Below the pieces are notes generated by a model. The model saw nothing but the letters and a program-made list of their open reading frames with translations, was not told where the DNA came from and ran no database searches. From positions 149,185 through 213,184 of the forward strand of contig JAGAIZ010000003.1 of NCBI GenBank assembly GCA_017626325.1: DNA of 64,000 nt. Reading direction: 5' to 3'. Numbering within the stretch: the stretch's first letter is position 1; each line of letters starts with the position of its first letter. Both the position numbers and the translations under genes were made by a program. The stretch is from Lachnospiraceae bacterium (GTDB taxonomy: Bacteria > Bacillota > Clostridia > Lachnospirales > Lachnospiraceae). Positions 7,969-16,719 of this stretch are shown one piece after another.

Positions 7969-9093
7969 TTGAAAAATAATCGTGACGGCAAAAACGTATT
8001 GGTGATTAATCCGATTCTATATACGGCGGAAACAAACCGGATTCCCAGAGTAGATTCCATCCGGGATACGATGATCTATACGATGTGTATGGGGTTTGTT
8101 AAGGCGGGGCATCAGGTCACGCTTATTGCGGCGGAGGACTACAGACCGCAGAGAGAAGAAGAATACCCATTCCCGGTCGTCTGGATGCGGACCATATGGC
8201 ATAAGGTGTTCCAGCCCAGATGCCTGCCATATATGCCGGCGCTCAGGAACTATTTAAGACAGCATAAGGAATATGATCTGGTTATCAGCAGCGAGGTGTT
8301 TGCTACATGGTCTTATACGGCGGCGAGAGTGTGTCCGTCAAGGACGCTGATCTGGCATGAACTTGCGGCGCACAACCGGATGCTGCATAAGCTTCCTTCG
8401 AGGTTCTGGTATCACATCGTGGCCCGTCTGTGTATGAGCAGGGCGGCGGTGGTGCCCCGGTCGGAGGCGGCAGCGGCGTTTATCAGGCAGTTTTCGCACC
8501 GCGTGACGGATATGACGATCGATCACGGGGTGGATCTGGACCGTTTTCCGGTTGATGGGACCGTGCCCAGGGAGCGGCAGTTTGTGGTGGTATCGCAGCT
8601 TATTGAGAGGAAACGGATTGATAAGACGATTCTCGCCTTTGCGGATTTTGTGGATAGAGGGCACGGAGAATTCCGTCTGTATCTGATCGGAAACGGGGAT
8701 AAGGAAATGGAACTCCGCAGGCTGGCAGCCGCAAGAGGAATGGAAGAACATGTGATATTCTGCGGCAGGATGTCGCATGAAGAGCTGATGCCCATCGTGG
8801 CGCGGTCTCAGGCCCTGCTGGTCTCCACGGCGAAGGACAATAATATGGTATCGATCGTGGAGAGCATTGCGGCGGGCACACCTGTCGTGACCACGTCAGT
8901 ACCTTATAACGCCGCTTATATCAAGGCGTACCGGCTGGGAATCGTGGAGGATAACTGGTCTGCCGGGACGCTTGAGCAGATTGTGGGAGAGAATGATGAA
9001 TACAGGAAGAACTGCGTCGGATACAGGGCGCGGTTATCGAATATTTATGGCGCGGAATGCTTTATCAGTCTTGCAAACTTGATTTTTCGTTAG
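7969..9093 (+). CDS. GT4-family glycosyltransferase, second copy
   Basis: A 374-residue GT-B enzyme starting with TTG at 7969, supported by GGAGGAG 4-6 bases upstream. N-terminal domain: VLVINPILYTAETNRIPR, then an H-rich segment (WHELAAHNRML). C-terminal domain: FVVVSQLIERKRIDKTILAF, YLIGNGDKEMEL, and the donor motif AKDNNMVSIVESIAAGTPVV, where the usual EG pair of GT4 enzymes is replaced by DNN while the second Glu is kept. Sequence is well diverged from the preceding GT4, so this is not a recent duplicate. Likely adds one sugar of the repeat unit on the cytoplasmic face. Confidence 0.82.
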   Translation: MKNNRDGKNVLVINPILYTAETNRIPRVDSIRDTMIYTMCMGFVKAGHQVTLIAAEDYRPQREEEYPFPVVWMRTIWHKVFQPRCLPYMPALRNYLRQHKEYDLVISSEVFATWSYTAARVCPSRTLIWHELAAHNRMLHKLPSRFWYHIVARLCMSRAAVVPRSEAAAAFIRQFSHRVTDMTIDHGVDLDRFPVDGTVPRERQFVVVSQLIERKRIDKTILAFADFVDRGHGEFRLYLIGNGDKEMELRRLAAARGMEEHVIFCGRMSHEELMPIVARSQALLVSTAKDNNMVSIVESIAAGTPVVTTSVPYNAAYIKAYRLGIVEDNWSAGTLEQIVGENDEYRKNCVGYRARLSNIYGAECFISLANLIFR

Positions 9094-9151
9094 TATAAGG
9101 GTAGAATAAGAAGAGTGTTTATGAAGCGGAAGAAAGCAGAAAGGAGACGGG

Positions 9152-9844
9152 ATGCTTTCTGTACTTAGAAGTGAACTGAAATACTGGATCAGTTATCGGG
9201 ACAGCCTTATGCTGCAGGCGGAGTTAGAGGAACTGCTGATGCCGGACGCATATTCGCAGGATGGCTTTTACCGGGTGAAAAGTCTGTATTTCGATTCCAT
9301 CAATCAGGTGGATTTTATAGAGAAGTTAGACGGTGTGGAATCCAGAAAGAAGATCCGTATGCGGATTTATGATGAGGATACGGAGACTGTCAAGCTGGAA
9401 TGCAAACAAAAGCGCGGGGCGCTGCAGCACAAGGAGAGCCTGCTGATTGGCAGGACGGAGGCTAAGCGGTATATGGAAGGCGATTACGGCGGACTGCTGG
9501 AACGGCCGGAAGAGACTGCGTGGCGTTTATACACGGATATGACGCTGGGGTGTTACCGTCCCGCAGTCATGATAGAATATGACAGATGCGCTTATCTGTA
9601 CGGAGAATACAACACGCGTATTACGATTGACAGAAATGTCCGCAGTTCGGAGCTTTGCCTGGATTTATTTGAGAAGCAGATACCGTGGATTCCCACCATT
9701 GACGATCAGGTGATTCTGGAAGTGAAGTTTAATGAGAAGCTGATAGAACCGATCAGGCGTATCCTGGCGAAATACCATCTGACCAATGTATCAGTCAGCA
9801 AGTATGGAAGCGGACGCCCGATTCTGGAACAATATATTGTATAA
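9152..9844 (+). CDS. VTC-domain protein (polyphosphate polymerase-like)
   Basis: A 230-residue stand-alone VTC domain, related to the catalytic domain of the yeast vacuolar transporter chaperone that makes polyphosphate from ATP. Features of this triphosphate-tunnel fold are visible: RSELKYWIS near the start, GFYRVKSLYFDS, KKIRMRIYDED, VKLECKQKRG, MIEYDRCAY and the closing VILEVKFNEKL. Repeated basic/acidic strands line the tunnel. AAAGGAGACGGG precedes the ATG. Next to it are DUF4956 and CotH-like genes, a combination that recurs in bacteria; phosphate-transfer chemistry is likely but the product is not known. Polyphosphate synthesis itself is unproven for this bacterial form. Confidence 0.85.
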   Translation: MLSVLRSELKYWISYRDSLMLQAELEELLMPDAYSQDGFYRVKSLYFDSINQVDFIEKLDGVESRKKIRMRIYDEDTETVKLECKQKRGALQHKESLLIGRTEAKRYMEGDYGGLLERPEETAWRLYTDMTLGCYRPAVMIEYDRCAYLYGEYNTRITIDRNVRSSELCLDLFEKQIPWIPTIDDQVILEVKFNEKLIEPIRRILAKYHLTNVSVSKYGSGRPILEQYIV

Positions 9845-9867
9845 ATAGAACAACGGAGGAAAAACAG

Positions 9868-10539
9868 ATGTCAAAGAAGGATATATTGGAGTGGTTTACT
9901 GCAAACGGAGAGGCGCTTGGCGTGGACAGGATTCTGTTTGTACTTTGTATGGCGCTGGTGATTGCAGCGGTTATCTTCATTACCTACAGACTTGCCTATA
10001 CGGGCGTCAGTTATAACAGCAGATTCAATGCGAGCAACGTGGCCATCGTCATGATTACTGCGGTAATCATGCTGATGATCAGCAGCAATATAGCGATTTC
10101 TTTGGGTATGGTGGGCGCGTTATCGATTGTGAGATTCAGAACGGCCATTAAGGATCCGGCGGATACGGTCTACATCTTCTGGGCGATCGTAGAGGGATTG
10201 TGCGTGGGTGCGCAGATTTATAAGCTGGCTGTCGTATCCACCCTGTTTATTGCCATTATTTTGCTGGCGCTCAGCTATTACGCAAGCATACAGAGAAAGT
10301 ACCTGATTATTGTGCGCGGTACGAAGGAAGTGGAATTAGAGCAGGTGAAACAGTGTCTTGCGCCGTATTATCCGAAGGTGCATGTGAGAGCGTCTAATTA
10401 TACAGGCGAGCGCTGTGAGATCATATGCGAAGTGTCCGCATACCGGGAGATCAAAGAAGAGGCAGTCGGGGCGCTTAAGGCCTGTGAGCATGTCAGCGGT
10501 GTGAACTGGTTATTAGAAATGGGAGAACGTGTCGGATAA
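9868..10539 (+). CDS. DUF4956-family membrane protein
   Basis: A 223-residue protein with four membrane helices in its first 145 residues (about 23-42, 55-80, 90-110, 118-140). The second helix contains the family's most conserved stretch, MVGALSIVRFRTAIKDPADTV, followed by a cytoplasmic alpha/beta tail. Strong GGAGGAAAAACAG before the ATG. It lies 23 bases after the VTC gene, and its stop overlaps the next start (TAATG), a clear operon. Families of this type are almost always next to VTC-domain genes and probably form the membrane channel or anchor of the complex (inference). Confidence 0.85.
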   Translation: MSKKDILEWFTANGEALGVDRILFVLCMALVIAAVIFITYRLAYTGVSYNSRFNASNVAIVMITAVIMLMISSNIAISLGMVGALSIVRFRTAIKDPADTVYIFWAIVEGLCVGAQIYKLAVVSTLFIAIILLALSYYASIQRKYLIIVRGTKEVELEQVKQCLAPYYPKVHVRASNYTGERCEIICEVSAYREIKEEAVGALKACEHVSGVNWLLEMGERVG

Positions 10540-12014
10540 TGAAGAAGAGACCTGTTTGGATAGGCTGTCTGATCATAGCTTTCGCCTGTTGTGTACTGCT
10601 GTTCCATGTCGTAGATAATATGGAGTTCTGCGGCCTGCGGGTTCAGACTGAGGAGTGGCTGGAAGCAAAGACGGCTGAGATGCATTTTGTGGACAAGCCG
10701 GAGAATGTGGATGAATTGATACAACTGGACGGCCAGCGGATTCCTTATGACCGGTCCGGGAATACTTTTTATGTGAGCCAGTCAACGGAGGCAGCAGAGT
10801 ATGCCGGAACCTTTCAGGCTATGGGCGATAATTGTGAGATTTATATACAGCGTGACGAGGCGCTTGGGGATAAACAGTCGGCGATTGCGCAGGGGCATGT
10901 GTTTAAGCTGTGGTTTCTGACCGCAGACACATGCACGACGGCGAATCTGGTTTTCTCAGGACTGCCTGTTCTTAGTATCGGAGCGGAAGCCGACTCGCTT
11001 ACCGCGGCTTACGCGCAGGGAGATATGGTTGTATACAATCCTGATGATACGGATATCAACGGCATGAGCGTGAAACAGTCCGCGGTGACTGTAAAGCAGA
11101 ATGAAAATACGGGGACGATCACGTTCAGGCTTTATAAGAAGGCTTATAAAGAGGAGAGGAATCTGTCGCTGCTCGGATTGGGAAAGCATACTTCTTGGAA
11201 GCTGTATCAGGTTTCTGAAAAAGATGACACTTTTGTCAGAACACTTTTGTCCGTCTATGTCTGGAACGGCGTCTGTGGGGACGAGAGCTTACAGCGCGGT
11301 ATGGGTCTGGCGGAGGTCATAGTCAATGACCGGTATGCCGGGCTGTATTATCTGGCGCCCAAGGCGGGCAAGGGATTCCTGGGGCTTCAGGAGACAGACC
11401 GGATATATGAATGCGAGGATATGCTGGAGGATGGCACACAGGTCTTTGAAGTGGTCGGAGACGAGGATATACCGGAGAACTATGCACAGCTTGACGCTTA
11501 TCAGTCCGTGCTTGCTGATCTGTCGGGGGAGAATATAAGCCGGATCGATCTGGACAATTATATCAACTATCATATTTATCTGCAGGCAGTCTGTGGGATT
11601 CGCAATAGTCAGGAAGAATATTATGTGATCGCACAGAATCAGGGGAACGGTTATCTATACCGCAGATGGCCGGAGCCGACAGAATATGTCTGGGGATTGT
11701 ATCCTTCCAGAATCGGCTGGCAGTCTCTTACCGCTGCGGAGAATATTATGGAGGATGAGGCCTATCATCTGATTGTGGAGCAGGATGCGTCTGTGGCGGC
11801 TTATACAACTGAGCGGTGGAACGAACTGAGACAGAGCGTGCTGTCTACGGAGGTGCTTACGCAGGCGGCGTATGCCTATGAGAAGAGACTGGCGGACGGA
11901 GGATATATTGTCAGAGAGGCGCAGCAGGAAACTTATAATGATTCGTGCGGCGTGTTACAGGATATGATAATAAAGCGTATGGATTATCTGGACAGTTATT
12001 TTAACGGTTCATAA
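10539..12014 (+). CDS. Degenerate CotH-like membrane-anchored protein (probable pseudokinase)
   Basis: A 491-residue protein with an N-terminal membrane anchor (about residues 5-25) and a large outer domain. Weak CotH resemblance is seen in AEVIVNDRYAGLYYLAPK (near residue 266, matching the NGEYAGNYLVCEKIE segment of real CotH proteins) and in NYINYHIYLQAVCGIRNSQEEYY (matching the helix before the active site). At the position of the acidic GPVWDYD motif it has YVWGLYPSRIGW, so the catalytic Asp residues appear to be missing. The RMRNK segment is also absent. Translationally coupled to DUF4956 by a one-base overlap. Probably a non-catalytic subunit or regulator of the neighbouring CotH; alternatively an unrelated domain with convergent similarity. 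Confidence 0.65.
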   Translation: MKKRPVWIGCLIIAFACCVLLFHVVDNMEFCGLRVQTEEWLEAKTAEMHFVDKPENVDELIQLDGQRIPYDRSGNTFYVSQSTEAAEYAGTFQAMGDNCEIYIQRDEALGDKQSAIAQGHVFKLWFLTADTCTTANLVFSGLPVLSIGAEADSLTAAYAQGDMVVYNPDDTDINGMSVKQSAVTVKQNENTGTITFRLYKKAYKEERNLSLLGLGKHTSWKLYQVSEKDDTFVRTLLSVYVWNGVCGDESLQRGMGLAEVIVNDRYAGLYYLAPKAGKGFLGLQETDRIYECEDMLEDGTQVFEVVGDEDIPENYAQLDAYQSVLADLSGENISRIDLDNYINYHIYLQAVCGIRNSQEEYYVIAQNQGNGYLYRRWPEPTEYVWGLYPSRIGWQSLTAAENIMEDEAYHLIVEQDASVAAYTTERWNELRQSVLSTEVLTQAAYAYEKRLADGGYIVREAQQETYNDSCGVLQDMIIKRMDYLDSYFNGS

Positions 12015-12087
12015 TTTCCGATACGTGTTACGCAGTTATTTGTGCCTGCGCCCGGATGCCCAGGCTGAGCAGGAATGGGAGATTAAG

Positions 12088-14340
12088 ATGAAAAACAGAA
12101 TAGCAAATTTTATTCTGCTTGTATTATTTGCCGGAGCCATTCTGTACTGTATCAGCTATCCGGGGACAGATGGAGATGAGTATGCTAAGGAAGGGCAGCA
12201 GCGGGTGGTGATTCTTGCGGAGGAGACAACTGAAACTGCGTCCGCAGAGGATGCGCAAGAAGCGGATCCCTATGAAGAAGACTATCTTCCGGTCAGCGTG
12301 ACGGCAGGGTGCGACAGCGTTACCCGGGAAATCAGTCTGTATGTGTCGGAGGGAGTCTGCTATGCATTTCTGCCTGCTTATGCAGATCTGACAAAAGTGT
12401 CATTTGTGTTTGGCGAGGGTTGCGAGGTACGGCTCTCCGGCAGACAGCTTACGGCAGGAGAAATCTTACAGCAGATAGAAATCGGTATGGAATATGAGCT
12501 GGACATCACAGACCAGAAGCAGAACACGCTGCATTATGCCATGGTGTTTATGCAGTCGCAGAATATGCCTGCGGTGTTTATCGATACGCAGTCCGGTTCT
12601 ATGGATTATGTGGATGCCGTCAAGGGGAACGAAGAGTCGGGGTATTTTACCTGTGTGACGGAGGATGGCGGGATTGACAGTGAGAGCGCTATGAACCGGA
12701 TCAGAGGAAGAGGGAATACCAGTTGGGGCGGAATCGGCAGGAAGAACCAGTATAATGTTCAGCTTGCGGACGCTGCGGACGTGATGCATATGGGAAGCGC
12801 ACAGAACTGGATTATTCAGGCGAATAAGCTGGATGTGTCCATGATGCGCAATAAGCTTGCATATGACTTCGCAAAGGATCTCGGCGTGCCCTATGCGGTA
12901 GACAGCGAATTTACGGATATGTATTTTAACGGCAGATATATGGGCACGTATCTGGTAATTGAGAAGATAGAGACAGGCGCTAACCGTATTGACATCGATG
13001 CGGAAGAAGGCTATGTGATCGAGCGGGATTTCAGGGAGAAGGATCCGAACAAATCTTTCGGGATCAGTTACGGAACCTATGCCATACGGTCGCCGAAGGA
13101 TACCACAGAGGAAGCCCATGATTATATCGCGGATTATGTGAATCGGGCTGCGGAAAGCATCACGAAGGCAGCGGACAGCGATGAATATCTGGATTATATC
13201 GATATCAATTCCTTCGCCAAACTCTTTATTATGAATGAGATCAGCAATGACCCGGACGGCAATGCGCTCAGCACGTATTTCTATAAAGCGGACCGGACAG
13301 ATCAGACGAAACTCACGGCAGGACCGGTATGGGATTTTGATATCGCCTTCGACAACGACGAGAGAGGCGACGATATACTGGGGAGCAATTACGGTGAGGA
13401 GTGGTTTCAGGATCTGTACCGGAGCGAGGCCTTCCGGGCGGAGGTAGCCAGTGTGCTTCGCGATATCATGGAAGAAAAGTATGAAAAATACAGCACGCAG
13501 TATTTCGACGATATCAAGGCGTATCTGGAGCCTTCCTGGCGTATGAACGAGATACGGTGGAAGGAGAAGCGCGGATATATCGCATCGGTCTACCCGGACT
13601 TCGACGGGACGCTGGGCTATCTGGAATACTATTTTATGACAAGGCTTGAGAATCTTAATCAGGTTTTTAACGGAGAAGAGCAGTTCCATAAAGTAGAGTT
13701 CGTGGTGGGCGGACTGCAGTTTGCCCACGTTTATGTGCGGGACGGAGAGTTGATTCCGGCGCAGACGCTCCAGGGCATCACGGATTATTACGGCAGAGCG
13801 AAATGGCGGCTTACGAATGACCAGGAGATCGACCCTGATACCTACAGGGTGTTTGAGGACGTCAGGATCAAATGCCGTTCCATAAGAAATGACGAAGAGA
13901 CGGATATGGAGGACGATGAGGACACATCCGGTGCGATTGGGACCGGGGACGATCAGAAGGGAGAACTGGCGATGCAGTGGATCAGTTTTATTATGTTGAT
14001 GGTGCCGGGGCTGATTGCCGTATGGATCAGCGGCAACACCCGGATGAAAAGGGAGAACGCGTTTGCGATTGTGCTGCAGTATTTATGCAACAGCTTTGTC
14101 ATTCTGCTGCTGGCATACGGAATATTCTACGTATTGTACGGCAGCGCGCTGCTGAGCTTCTCCGACAGCTATGACGAGACATATCAATTCAGTATCTATC
14201 ATATTAACGTTACGTTTAAATATTTGCTTCTGACAGGAATACTGGCGGCAGGCGTCGGCGCGGCGGAACGTATTATGGGTACGGCGCTTAGAAAGCGGCA
14301 GAAGCGGCAGGGGGCGGATGTGTGGACAGGATTAAAGTAG
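12088..14340 (+). CDS. CotH-family protein kinase with C-terminal membrane domain
   Basis: A 750-residue protein. Signal anchor at about residues 7-25, acidic linker, then the CotH fold: GRGNTSWGG (near 207), MMRNKLAYDFAKDLG, FTDMYFNGRYMGTYLVIEKIE and GPVWDFDIAFDND (near 412) with the catalytic Asp residues present. Three C-terminal helices (about 631-650, 658-690, 710-732) and a basic tail follow, unlike the first CotH, which has one. ATG at 12088 preceded by GGGAG; the frame upstream is open to 12025 but lacks a good site. It closes the VTC-DUF4956-CotH cassette, and its end overlaps the GT8 start. Confidence 0.87.
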   Translation: MKNRIANFILLVLFAGAILYCISYPGTDGDEYAKEGQQRVVILAEETTETASAEDAQEADPYEEDYLPVSVTAGCDSVTREISLYVSEGVCYAFLPAYADLTKVSFVFGEGCEVRLSGRQLTAGEILQQIEIGMEYELDITDQKQNTLHYAMVFMQSQNMPAVFIDTQSGSMDYVDAVKGNEESGYFTCVTEDGGIDSESAMNRIRGRGNTSWGGIGRKNQYNVQLADAADVMHMGSAQNWIIQANKLDVSMMRNKLAYDFAKDLGVPYAVDSEFTDMYFNGRYMGTYLVIEKIETGANRIDIDAEEGYVIERDFREKDPNKSFGISYGTYAIRSPKDTTEEAHDYIADYVNRAAESITKAADSDEYLDYIDINSFAKLFIMNEISNDPDGNALSTYFYKADRTDQTKLTAGPVWDFDIAFDNDERGDDILGSNYGEEWFQDLYRSEAFRAEVASVLRDIMEEKYEKYSTQYFDDIKAYLEPSWRMNEIRWKEKRGYIASVYPDFDGTLGYLEYYFMTRLENLNQVFNGEEQFHKVEFVVGGLQFAHVYVRDGELIPAQTLQGITDYYGRAKWRLTNDQEIDPDTYRVFEDVRIKCRSIRNDEETDMEDDEDTSGAIGTGDDQKGELAMQWISFIMLMVPGLIAVWISGNTRMKRENAFAIVLQYLCNSFVILLLAYGIFYVLYGSALLSFSDSYDETYQFSIYHINVTFKYLLLTGILAAGVGAAERIMGTALRKRQKRQGADVWTGLK

Positions 14341-15263
14341 CGTTCTGTTTTGATGAAAACCTGACAGACCAGGTGCTGGTTACGGCAGCTTCCCTGCTGG
14401 ACAGGGGGAGGACGGAACAGACGCATTATGATATCTATTGTATCTGCACGAAAGAGGCAGGCATCGTGCGGGAGCGGCTGGAAGCGGTTCTGCGTGCCAG
14501 AGACCGGGAATCTGCGCTTCATCTGTGCTGTGTGGATAATCCTTACGGTGATTCCTATGAGGTACGGGGCATTTCCGCAGGCACCTATCTGCGCCTGATG
14601 CTGCACAGATTTTTGCCCGAAGTCGATAAGATACTTTATATGGATGTGGATGTGCTGCTCTGCGGCAGCCTGCTTCCCCTGTGGCTCACAGATCTGTCCG
14701 GCAGCCTGCTGGCGGCGGTGAAGGGGGCTGTGAATCTGTCGGATAAGTGGGAATGGAACAGCGCCAGACCTTACTGGAAGCTTCTGGAAGGGCAGAAGGG
14801 AAGCTATATCAACGCAGGCGTAACGCTGTTAAATCTGGAGGAGATCAGAAAACAGCGGATGGAAGAGCGGTGGAATGAACTGGCCAGGGAGAAGCTGTAT
14901 TATCAGGATCAGGATATCCTGAATATTACCTGCCGGGACAGAATCGTCTATCTTCCGCCGGTGTACAACAGACTGGCTTATATGGAAGATAACGATTATA
15001 ATAGATTTGTGGAGGAAGGCGTCTTCACGGCTAAGGAGTGTGAAGAAGCTATGCGGAGTCCTGTGATCATCCATTATGCAGGGGACAAGCCGTGGAAGCG
15101 GTACGATACGAATCTGGGCAGCCTCTGGTGGGACTATGTGAACAGTCAGCCCGATCTGCGGGGGCTGTTCGACGAGGCGGCGGCGCGCAGCTATCATGGC
15201 CCTGCGTTGTGGGAACGGGGGCTGCGTAAGATAAAGAATATGCTTGGCATAGAGAGACTGTAG
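14322..15263 (+). CDS. GT8-family glycosyltransferase
   Basis: A 313-residue retaining GT-A enzyme of the GT8 family (LPS galactosyl/glucosyltransferases and similar Gram-positive enzymes). Visible motifs: KVAFCFDENLTDQVLVTAASLL at the N-terminus, ISAGTYLRLMLHRFLPEVDKILYMDVDVL with the DxD metal motif (DVDV) near residue 108, YINAGVTLLNLEEIR, QDQDILN, and the C-terminal VIIHYAGDKPWK with the second metal ligand His. All key motifs intact. Start is GTG at 14322 inside the end of the CotH gene, with GGGGGCGG upstream, so translation is coupled. It probably uses UDP-Glc or UDP-Gal. Confidence 0.9.
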   Translation: MDRIKVAFCFDENLTDQVLVTAASLLDRGRTEQTHYDIYCICTKEAGIVRERLEAVLRARDRESALHLCCVDNPYGDSYEVRGISAGTYLRLMLHRFLPEVDKILYMDVDVLLCGSLLPLWLTDLSGSLLAAVKGAVNLSDKWEWNSARPYWKLLEGQKGSYINAGVTLLNLEEIRKQRMEERWNELAREKLYYQDQDILNITCRDRIVYLPPVYNRLAYMEDNDYNRFVEEGVFTAKECEEAMRSPVIIHYAGDKPWKRYDTNLGSLWWDYVNSQPDLRGLFDEAAARSYHGPALWERGLRKIKNMLGIERL

Positions 15264-15318
15264 CGGCCAGGATTGTGAATAGGTAATTGCGAAACGGGAA
15301 AGGAGCATGGTTATAATC

Positions 15319-16629
15319 ATGAAAATTGCAGTAGCGGGAACAGGATATGTAGGACTGGTGGCAGGTGTGTGCTTTGCGGAGAAAGGACATGACGTGACCT
15401 GTGTGGACGTGGACGAGGCCAAGGTGCAGATGATGCGTTCCGGCGTGACGCCTATCTACGAGGAAGGGCTGGAAGAGCTGATGCGGAAGAACAACGCTGC
15501 TGGCAGACTCCATTATACCACGGATTATCAGAGCGCTTATAAGGATGCGGAGGCGATCTTTATCGGCGTGGGTACGCCCGAGCAGCCGGACGGTTCTGCG
15601 AATTTGAGTTATATCGCCACGGTATCCAGACAGATCGCGGAATCGGTAGAGAGAGACTGTCTGGTGGTCGTGAAATCTACGGTTCCGGTGGGAACCAATG
15701 ACAAGGTGGAGCAGTTTATCAGAGATTTCCTTGTAAGGGACGTGAAGGTTGAAGTGGCTTCTAATCCTGAATTCCTGGCGCAGGGTTCCGCCGTACATGA
15801 TACGCTGCATGCGGCGCGGATCATTATCGGAACAGAGAGCAAAGAAGCGGAAGCATTGCTGAAGAAGATTTACGAGCCGTTTAACCTGCCGATTGTATCT
15901 GTCAACAGGCGTTCTGCGGAGATGATTAAATATGCCTGCAATGATTTCCTGGCTTTGAAGATCTCTTATATGAATGATATCGCCAATCTGTGCGAGCTGG
16001 TAGGCGCGGATATTGACGCGGTCGCGGAGGGAATGAGTTATGATGCCAGAATCGGCGCAAGATTCTTAAACGCGGGCGTTGGCTACGGCGGAAGCTGCTT
16101 TCCGAAGGATACGAAGGCGCTTAAATATATCGCCAGACAGCACGGCTACACGCTGCGTACCGTGGAAGCGGCGGTGGACGTTAATGCGGAGCAGAAGACC
16201 AGATTATTCTATAAGGCGAGCGAACGAATGATCACCTTTGAACATCTTAAGGTGGCGGTGCTGGGGCTTGCTTTTAAGGCAGGAACCGATGATCTGCGCG
16301 AGGCGCCCTCCCTGGACAATGTGGAGCTGCTGCTGCAGAAGGGTGCGGATATTATTGCTTATGATCCGGTTGCCGCAGATAATTTCAGGAAGAAATATCC
16401 CGAAGGACCGAATAGGAAGGGAACGATCCGCTATGCCGGGACGCCCCGGGAGGCGCTGCAGGACGCCAATATCTGTTTTGTCTTTACGGAGTGGAACGAG
16501 ATTAAGGAGATAGCGCCGGAGACATTCAAACAGTGCATGAGGATTCCGCTTGTCTACGATGGACGCAACGTCTATGATGTGCGCAGGATGAAGGACGCGG
16601 GCGTTGAATATTACAGCATCGGCAGATAA
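15319..16629 (+). CDS. ugd: UDP-glucose 6-dehydrogenase
   Basis: A 436-residue UDP-glucose/GDP-mannose dehydrogenase that oxidises UDP-glucose to UDP-glucuronate with two NAD+. It has an N-terminal Rossmann motif VAGTGYVGLVAGVCFAEKGH, VKSTVPVGT, NPEFLAQGSAVHD, the catalytic cysteine in YGGSCFPKDTKAL (Cys260), AFKAGTDDLREAPS and the C-terminal FTEWNE. Length is normal for the family. ATG at 15319 preferred because AGGAG is 13 bases upstream; the in-frame ATG at 15307 follows it by only one base. Supplies UDP-GlcA to the next gene product and to the polymer. Confidence 0.95.
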   Translation: MKIAVAGTGYVGLVAGVCFAEKGHDVTCVDVDEAKVQMMRSGVTPIYEEGLEELMRKNNAAGRLHYTTDYQSAYKDAEAIFIGVGTPEQPDGSANLSYIATVSRQIAESVERDCLVVVKSTVPVGTNDKVEQFIRDFLVRDVKVEVASNPEFLAQGSAVHDTLHAARIIIGTESKEAEALLKKIYEPFNLPIVSVNRRSAEMIKYACNDFLALKISYMNDIANLCELVGADIDAVAEGMSYDARIGARFLNAGVGYGGSCFPKDTKALKYIARQHGYTLRTVEAAVDVNAEQKTRLFYKASERMITFEHLKVAVLGLAFKAGTDDLREAPSLDNVELLLQKGADIIAYDPVAADNFRKKYPEGPNRKGTIRYAGTPREALQDANICFVFTEWNEIKEIAPETFKQCMRIPLVYDGRNVYDVRRMKDAGVEYYSIGR

Positions 16630-16719
16630 TCAGGCACAGGCAGGCTGACACATAGATTCCTGCCGGGGCTTATGCGCCGCATACATTGCGCAAGACTGAG
16701 AGAAAGGCATGGTTACAGC

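Noticed and set aside
12466-13728. A 420-codon open frame on the minus strand opposite the CotH gene
   Set aside because: It lies fully antisense to a gene with clear CotH motifs, has no ribosome binding site and a composition typical of reverse-frame shadows (rich in Ile, His, Arg).
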